A DNA stretch of 35,669 bases from positions 1 to 35,669 of the forward strand of contig JARLHU010000178.1 in assembly GCA_031292095.1 (NCBI GenBank). The letters are read 5' to 3'. The notes under the pieces were generated by a model that made no database searches, was not told the origin of the DNA, and saw only the letters and a program-made list of their open reading frames with translations. Position numbers and translations under genes: made by a program. Origin of the DNA: Desulfosporosinus sp. (lineage in GTDB: Bacteria > Bacillota > Desulfitobacteriia > Desulfitobacteriales > Desulfitobacteriaceae). Below are positions 31,328-35,669 of the stretch, one piece after another; position 1 is the first letter of the stretch, and every line of letters starts with the position of its first letter.

Positions 31328-32674
31328 TTATAGCTTAACACCATACTTTTGCAAGCGATAAAGTAACGTTGGACGAGTAATTCCCAGATATTTAGCCGCC
31401 TTTGTCTGGTTATTATTATTATTTTCCAAGGCTTTGATGATAAGGTGTTTCTCCAATTCTTGCAAAGAAAAACCACTCTCTGAAAGGTTTAGTGCAGACG
31501 TTGTCGTTTCTTCTATACTATTTAGCAATTCCTTAGGAAAATGCGTAGGCTGAATTTCGGCGCTCTGACAAACGATTAGCGCTCTTTCAATCACGTTCTG
31601 CAGCTCTCTAATGTTACCTGGCCAGTTGTAGCGGGTTAGAGTTTTCATCGCTTCCGAGGAAATTTTTTTGTTGTGGGAAGGGTCAAATTTATCAAGAAAA
31701 TGATTCACTAAAAGAGGAATATCCTCCTTACGTAATCTAAGTGGTGGCATACTGATATGCATGACATTTAACCGATAATAAAGGTCTTCTCTGAAGCTAC
31801 CGTTCGAAATGGCCTTAATAAGATCTATATTAGTGGTGGCAATGACCCGTACATCGACATGGATCGTTTCAGTTCCCCCCACTCTCTCAAAACACCTTTC
31901 CTGTAGCACCCGCAGTAGCTTAACCTGCATGCTGAGTGGCATTTCTCCGCTCTCATCAAGGAGAATTGTCCCTTTATCTGCAAGTTCAAAACGACCCTTC
32001 TTTTTACTGGTTGCCCCGGTAAAGGCGCCTTTTTCATGCCCAAATAGCTCGCTTTCTAACAATTGCTCCGGAAGTGCCGCGCAGTTTACTGCTACAAAGG
32101 GCTTATCAGCCCGGTTGCTGGCTTTATGTATTTCCAGAGCGGCTACTTCTTTTCCCGTTCCACTTTCCCCTGTTATCAGAACCGTTGTACCCGTTTTCGC
32201 AACCTGTTGAATCAAGAGGGTAACCTCTTTCATCGCCTCGCTCTGACCAACAATTTTACCATATCGCTCGCCTAATTCCTGACGTAAAAAATTAACTTGG
32301 TCTTCCAAATCCGACAGATGTAAGGCTTGCTTAATTTGCACCTTTATCTCTTCCAGCTTAAAGGGTTTAGTAATATAATCCGTGGCACCAATTTTCATCG
32401 CTTCAATGGCAGTGTCAATAGTCCCATGGGCGGTGATCATAATTACAGGAATATTGGGGTTAAATTTTTTCAGTTCTTTTAACACTTCAATACCATCAAT
32501 ATCTGGCATCTTCAAATCCAATATTACCATAGAAGGATCGGTTTCCTTGGCCAAGTCAATCCCTTGTAAACCTCTCGTGGCGGTAGTCACCTGATAGCCT
32601 TCTTGACTCAGTGCACTCTCAAGCGCCCAACACATTCTTTCCTCATCGTCAATTACCAGAATTCTTGGTATCAA
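31328..32674 (-). CDS. NtrC-family sigma-54-dependent response regulator
   Basis: 448 residues from TTG 32674 (AGGGG eight bases ahead); GTG 32683 sits directly on that site. Receiver domain: RILVIDDEERMCWALESALS, phospho-acceptor Asp in SMVILDLKMPDIDGIEVLKE, VIMITAHG and DYITKPFKLEEIKVQ. AAA+ domain: Walker A GESGTGKEVAALEIHK, ELFGHEKGAFTGATSKKKGR (GAFTGA loop that contacts sigma-54), and GTILLDESGEMPLSMQVKLL. The Fis-type helix-turn-helix at the end reads NNNNNQTKAAKYLGITRPTL then LYRLQKYGV. It overlaps the sensor kinase gene by 26 bp and probably activates the sigma-54 promoter at 31004. Confidence 0.95.
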   Translation of the reverse strand: MIPRILVIDDEERMCWALESALSQEGYQVTTATRGLQGIDLAKETDPSMVILDLKMPDIDGIEVLKELKKFNPNIPVIMITAHGTIDTAIEAMKIGATDYITKPFKLEEIKVQIKQALHLSDLEDQVNFLRQELGERYGKIVGQSEAMKEVTLLIQQVAKTGTTVLITGESGTGKEVAALEIHKASNRADKPFVAVNCAALPEQLLESELFGHEKGAFTGATSKKKGRFELADKGTILLDESGEMPLSMQVKLLRVLQERCFERVGGTETIHVDVRVIATTNIDLIKAISNGSFREDLYYRLNVMHISMPPLRLRKEDIPLLVNHFLDKFDPSHNKKISSEAMKTLTRYNWPGNIRELQNVIERALIVCQSAEIQPTHFPKELLNSIEETTTSALNLSESGFSLQELEKHLIIKALENNNNNQTKAAKYLGITRPTLLYRLQKYGVKL

Positions 32675-34208
32675 GAAGCTCACCCCTGTCGCAAAATTGT
32701 GGTCTTACCGGAAGATTAATAATAAATGTTGATCCTTTGTTCAGGACGCTGTCCACCTCAATCGTTCCACCATGCAATATAATATTTTGATAAGATATCG
32801 ATAGTCCCAGACCGGTGCCTGTTTTTTTAGTTGTATAGAAGGGATCAAATATTCTCAACTTTTCTTCTGCCGGTATACCCACTCCGGTATCAGAGAAACT
32901 GATACTAACTAGGTCGTCAGTTCCTTTGGTAATTATATCCAATTCACCTCCTGCCGGCATAGCCTCTGCAGCATTGAGAATTAGGTTGACAAATACCTTT
33001 TTTAGCTTTTCAGTATCTGCTGAGATCTTAGAAAGGTTGTCATCAAGCTGCAAGACAACACTTACGTTCTGCTTCCGTAACATCGCGGCCAAAAAAGAGA
33101 CGACTCCCTTAATTAAATCATTGACAGAACACTCCTTAATCGCAACTGTGGTCGGACGGCCAAAGTCCAATAGTTCTTGAACTTCCATATCCTGACGGTC
33201 CACCTGCTCGTCGATTGCCCTTGTAAATTCTTCGATGCCGCTTACCTGAGAGTATTCTTGCTTCATAAGTTCGACCAAGATTTTGATAATACCGATGGGG
33301 TTACGCAATTCGTGAGCCACACCGGTTGCTAATCGACCAAGGGCAATCAGATGTTCTGATTGCCTTAGCTGGTCTTCCAAACGTTCCTTTTCGGTAAGAC
33401 TTACTGCCATCCGGTTAATAGCACGGGCCACCTGACCCAGTTCACCGGACATTTCAGGTAATAAGTGATGGATATCCGTCTCCATGCTCTGTAATCCCTG
33501 CTTTAAACGGTCGACCCCAGTGGTTATATTTCTGATTATTATCAGAGCGCCAATCATAACTAAGGCCAGTACGCCTAGGGTGAAATAACGCAGCAATTTC
33601 CGAATGTAATTACTCTGGTAAAAGAAGGGGTTAAGTCGCTCCCCTGCCGATATAACTGCTACCACTTTTCCCTTGAAGACAACCGGTGAAATGTACTCCA
33701 CGATCTGATCATCCCAAGTGCCTGAAATTCGAAAGAGTGGTTCTTTCCCCATTTCAGCAGCTATCAGACCTAGCTTCGTATTGGCAAATATCTCCTTCTC
33801 CCTCTGAGCTTCTTCTTCTGGAGAGAGGATACGATAGGCATGCAGGAATCCTAGTAACGTAATCTTCTCAGTACGGGGAACATATAGACTGAAGCGAATA
33901 TCTAAATTCGCTGGAATCTGTGGTTCTACGACCTGAGTAAACTCGTTCTGAAGCATGGAGGATGGGATATCTTCTGACCCTGTCCATTGAGATTCCAGAT
34001 TTTTCGAGATTTCATTATTCGTACTTTTGATCAAGGCCTCCAGTCTCTGTTCTTTGTCTAAGAATACAACTTCATCCGTCCGTGAAGCGAAAAAAATGTC
34101 ATTCATTAAGACCACTAAAGGTACAAGCATGATTACAGCAATGATAATCACTATCTGTTTTTTCAGATTGTTACCTTTAAAAGAGGATAATGTTTTTATA
34201 ATTTTCAG
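32649..34208 (-). CDS. Membrane sensor histidine kinase of the NtrC-type pair
   Basis: About 519 residues. The frame is open to 34286, but the best ribosome binding site (AAAGGGGG) points to CTG 34208, a rare start; ATG 34274 is the conventional alternative. Layout: first span IVIIIAVIMLVPLVVLM, an outer domain of about 165 residues (with FTQVVEPQIPANLDIRFSLY and a dCache/PAS-like stretch IVEYISPVVFKGKVVAVISA), second span YFTLGVLALVMIGALIIIR, HAMP, HisKA with LIALGRLATGVAHELRNPIG, and HATPase with NLILNAAEAMPAGG, DTGVGIPAEEKLRIFDPFYT and TKKTGTGLGLSI. It phosphorylates the regulator that overlaps its end. The ligand is unknown. Confidence 0.93.
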   Translation of the reverse strand: MKIIKTLSSFKGNNLKKQIVIIIAVIMLVPLVVLMNDIFFASRTDEVVFLDKEQRLEALIKSTNNEISKNLESQWTGSEDIPSSMLQNEFTQVVEPQIPANLDIRFSLYVPRTEKITLLGFLHAYRILSPEEEAQREKEIFANTKLGLIAAEMGKEPLFRISGTWDDQIVEYISPVVFKGKVVAVISAGERLNPFFYQSNYIRKLLRYFTLGVLALVMIGALIIIRNITTGVDRLKQGLQSMETDIHHLLPEMSGELGQVARAINRMAVSLTEKERLEDQLRQSEHLIALGRLATGVAHELRNPIGIIKILVELMKQEYSQVSGIEEFTRAIDEQVDRQDMEVQELLDFGRPTTVAIKECSVNDLIKGVVSFLAAMLRKQNVSVVLQLDDNLSKISADTEKLKKVFVNLILNAAEAMPAGGELDIITKGTDDLVSISFSDTGVGIPAEEKLRIFDPFYTTKKTGTGLGLSISYQNIILHGGTIEVDSVLNKGSTFIINLPVRPQFCDRGELLDTKNSGN

Positions 34209-34248
34209 AAAAAACGCCCCCTTTAATGGTAGAATCCGAACGGCTGCC

Positions 34249-34869
34249 TCATTCAATCCAGATCTTAAGCGCATCCTTGTTTTCAATAATCTTTTCAGCT
34301 ATCTTTTTTCCGACATAACGAAAGTAATTTTCGCCAAAATAATTGTGTTCTTCAATGAACTTACCACTGGTATTCACAAGGCGAAGTAAGGGAATCCGAT
34401 TCGTTTTGTTGATATCAAAGTTCTCAATTGATCTTCCGAATTCATCTCCTAAGTTAGAGGTACTCCAATATTTAGGCCCCTTTTCCGGTTTGATCTCATA
34501 GACACGCCTCAAAAATTCGAAGGGGAAAGCACCAAAGGAAATAAGGATCTTTGGTTTATTTTCCAAAGCAATTTCCCTAAACAATTCTATTTCCCTTTCT
34601 ACTTCCGCTCCCCACCAATTTAAGGTATTAGGAACGAGCCTGCTATCGCTAACGACATTCCTAATATAAATATCAGAGGTGTCTATTCTGGTATGTGTTT
34701 CCCTATACACTTTGTCCTGGATCTCAGCTAAAGCAGGTGTCCAAATGTTGTGTCGAACAGCCGGATGCTTGGGATTGACTATTAGCCAAATTGGATAAGC
34801 TCTATTTCCAGTCTCTCTCTTAATCGTCTTATCTAAAGGGATATATTTATTAAGGTTTAAGTTAGACAC
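34249..34869 (-). CDS. Unknown protein upstream of the two-component genes, paralogue of 30271-30900
   Basis: 206 residues from GTG 34869, with AAAGGCGGG ahead. Blocks: AYPIWLIVNPKHPAVRHNIW, EIQDKVYRETHTRIDTSDIY, KILISFGAFPFEFLRRVYEI, GPKYWSTSNLGDEFGRSIEN, FDINKTNRIP and RYVGKKIAEKIIENKDALKI. It aligns with the other copy over the whole length, with about half of residues identical by eye. The differences fall mainly at 80-105 and near 170-185. It is the first gene of the probable operon with the sensor kinase. No consensus sigma-54 promoter was seen upstream; a 12-bp palindrome (34925-34936) lies there instead. Function unknown. Confidence 0.75.
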   Translation of the reverse strand: MSNLNLNKYIPLDKTIKRETGNRAYPIWLIVNPKHPAVRHNIWTPALAEIQDKVYRETHTRIDTSDIYIRNVVSDSRLVPNTLNWWGAEVEREIELFREIALENKPKILISFGAFPFEFLRRVYEIKPEKGPKYWSTSNLGDEFGRSIENFDINKTNRIPLLRLVNTSGKFIEEHNYFGENYFRYVGKKIAEKIIENKDALKIWIE

Positions 34870-34924
34870 TTGAATCCCGCCTTTCAGTAATTATGGTTAA
34901 CTGTATCACAACCTACTAAAGTTT

Positions 34925-34936
34925 GGTGCATGCACC
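34925..34936. promoter_or_regulatory. 12-bp palindrome before the two-component operon
   Basis: GGTGCATGCACC, about 56 bp upstream of GTG 34869, with a further GGTGC half-copy next to it. It could be a binding site for a regulator; no known consensus recognised. Confidence 0.3.
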
Positions 34937-34955
34937 TCGCACCTTGTTGACTTGA

Positions 34956-35669
34956 TCAAAATTTAGAAGCAGACTTTAGTAAATTGCACGCCATCGATTC
35001 ATTGCTGTCTTTTTCACAATTCAAAACAGCTCTTGCTCTCTCTAATGCGTTAGTGGAAGAGGCGAACACTTCATTTTCCGACATAAAGATATTGTCAAGG
35101 CCAATATCAGACCCCATATTCGACTTCTTAAGCATCACGTCAAGATCGGGCTTTACACCACTGATGATCAAGATTCCACCCGCTTCTCTAACATTCCTGA
35201 TGAAAACTTTCAAAGCGCTGAGTGAAGTTAAATCAATGGTCGTAACATACTTCATTCTTAAGATGAACACTCTCGATTTAGTGACGATACTTTCTAGTTT
35301 CTCGCTAAGATCCGATGCCGCGCCAAAGTATAGGTTACCTTCCAGTTGAATTATTAAGACATCTACTTTTTCGTTGACGGATATAATTTCTTGTTCGATG
35401 ATTTGGGAATCCGTCCCCTGTGACGGGATAAGAAGTTTAATCGGTGCTTTGTTAGTATCCTTCAGGTACAAGACAATGGACAGGCCAATTCCTGCATAAA
35501 TTGCATAATCAAGGTTAAGAAGTACTATTACTAAGAAGGCGGTTACCCACATGGCAATGGAATCGGACGATAATATGCCTGCTTTAACGACCTTCTTGAT
35601 TTCCTTTTTGTCAATCAAGTTGTACCCGGTTACGATTAGAACTCCGGCAAGGCAAGGACTGGGTATATA
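34956..35669 (-). CDS. SulP-family anion transporter, C-terminal part with STAS domain (cut by window edge)
   Basis: 238 codons are visible and the frame is open to the window edge. The membrane part ends with LAGVLIVTGYNLIDKKEIKK, AMWVTAFLVIVLLNLDYAIY and AGIGLSIVLYLKDTNKA. A cytoplasmic STAS domain follows: VDVLIIQLEGNLYFGAASDL, MKYVTTIDLTSLSALKVFIR and GGILIISGVKPDLDVMLKKS. This is the SLC26/SulP layout, used for sulfate, bicarbonate and other anions. The substrate cannot be told from this part. The gene ends 87 bp before the start of the paralogue gene on the same strand. Confidence 0.93.
   Translation of the reverse strand, partial: YIPSPCLAGVLIVTGYNLIDKKEIKKVVKAGILSSDSIAMWVTAFLVIVLLNLDYAIYAGIGLSIVLYLKDTNKAPIKLLIPSQGTDSQIIEQEIISVNEKVDVLIIQLEGNLYFGAASDLSEKLESIVTKSRVFILRMKYVTTIDLTSLSALKVFIRNVREAGGILIISGVKPDLDVMLKKSNMGSDIGLDNIFMSENEVFASSTNALERARAVLNCEKDSNESMACNLLKSASKF

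Noticed and set aside
31809-32210. 133-codon open frame on the plus strand
   Set aside because: Antisense to the NtrC-type AAA+ domain; composition and lack of a start site mark it as a shadow.

Overview
The window looks like chromosomal DNA of a low-GC, endospore-forming, anaerobic Clostridium-class Firmicute; a Desulfosporosinus/Desulfitobacterium-type organism is my best guess. The grounds are strong AGGAGG-type ribosome binding sites with frequent TTG/GTG starts, spore-associated YyaC and YjcZ-type proteins, VanW, a Feo iron system, CbiM/CbiN under a B12 riboswitch, FmdE and a SulP transporter. This assignment rests on gene content and style, not on a database match.

Left part (1-8.5 kb), mostly minus strand: the 5' part of an IS200/IS605 transposase with its end hairpin; a frameshifted small membrane protein; VanW; a hypothetical protein; a PLD-like lipoprotein broken in its signal peptide; a PadR regulator translationally coupled to a signal-less molybdate/tungstate-type binding protein, with a perfect palindrome upstream; an ArsR regulator plus ArsP-type permease; and a lysis-like pair made of a 46-residue membrane protein and an M15 endolysin.

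Middle (8.5-21.4 kb): a plus-strand surface-glycan cluster (UDP-galactopyranose mutase, two paralogous GT2 glycosyltransferases, a flippase-like membrane protein); then minus-strand queC, yyaC, a membrane Ser/Thr kinase, a DUF4434 protein, an HD-GYP protein with altered catalytic motif, an MgtA-type P-ATPase that has lost its whole catalytic core, and a DUF3846 protein; then a tandem pair of YjcZ-type small proteins on the plus strand.

Right part (21.4-35.7 kb): a split HipA-like kinase pair with a frameshift; a 158-bp palindromic mobile repeat; FmdE; a Fur-box-controlled feoA-feoA-feoB operon with its Cys-rich partner and a DUF2325 gene; a P-ATPase fragment; cbiM-cbiN under a cobalamin riboswitch but without cbiQ/cbiO; a repeat-rich intergenic region; two small proteins; a sensor kinase/NtrC-type regulator pair flanked by two paralogous proteins of unknown function, one of which has a consensus sigma-54 promoter; and the C-terminal part of a SulP transporter cut by the window edge.

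The best candidates for something undescribed are (1) the sigma-54-linked two-component locus with its two paralogous proteins, (2) the PadR plus cytosolic binding-protein sensor, (3) the two-gene HipA-like module, and (4) three families of non-coding repeats that recur within the window. Several genes carry single-base frameshifts, two of them at short homopolymer runs; these could be real mutations or sequencing errors.
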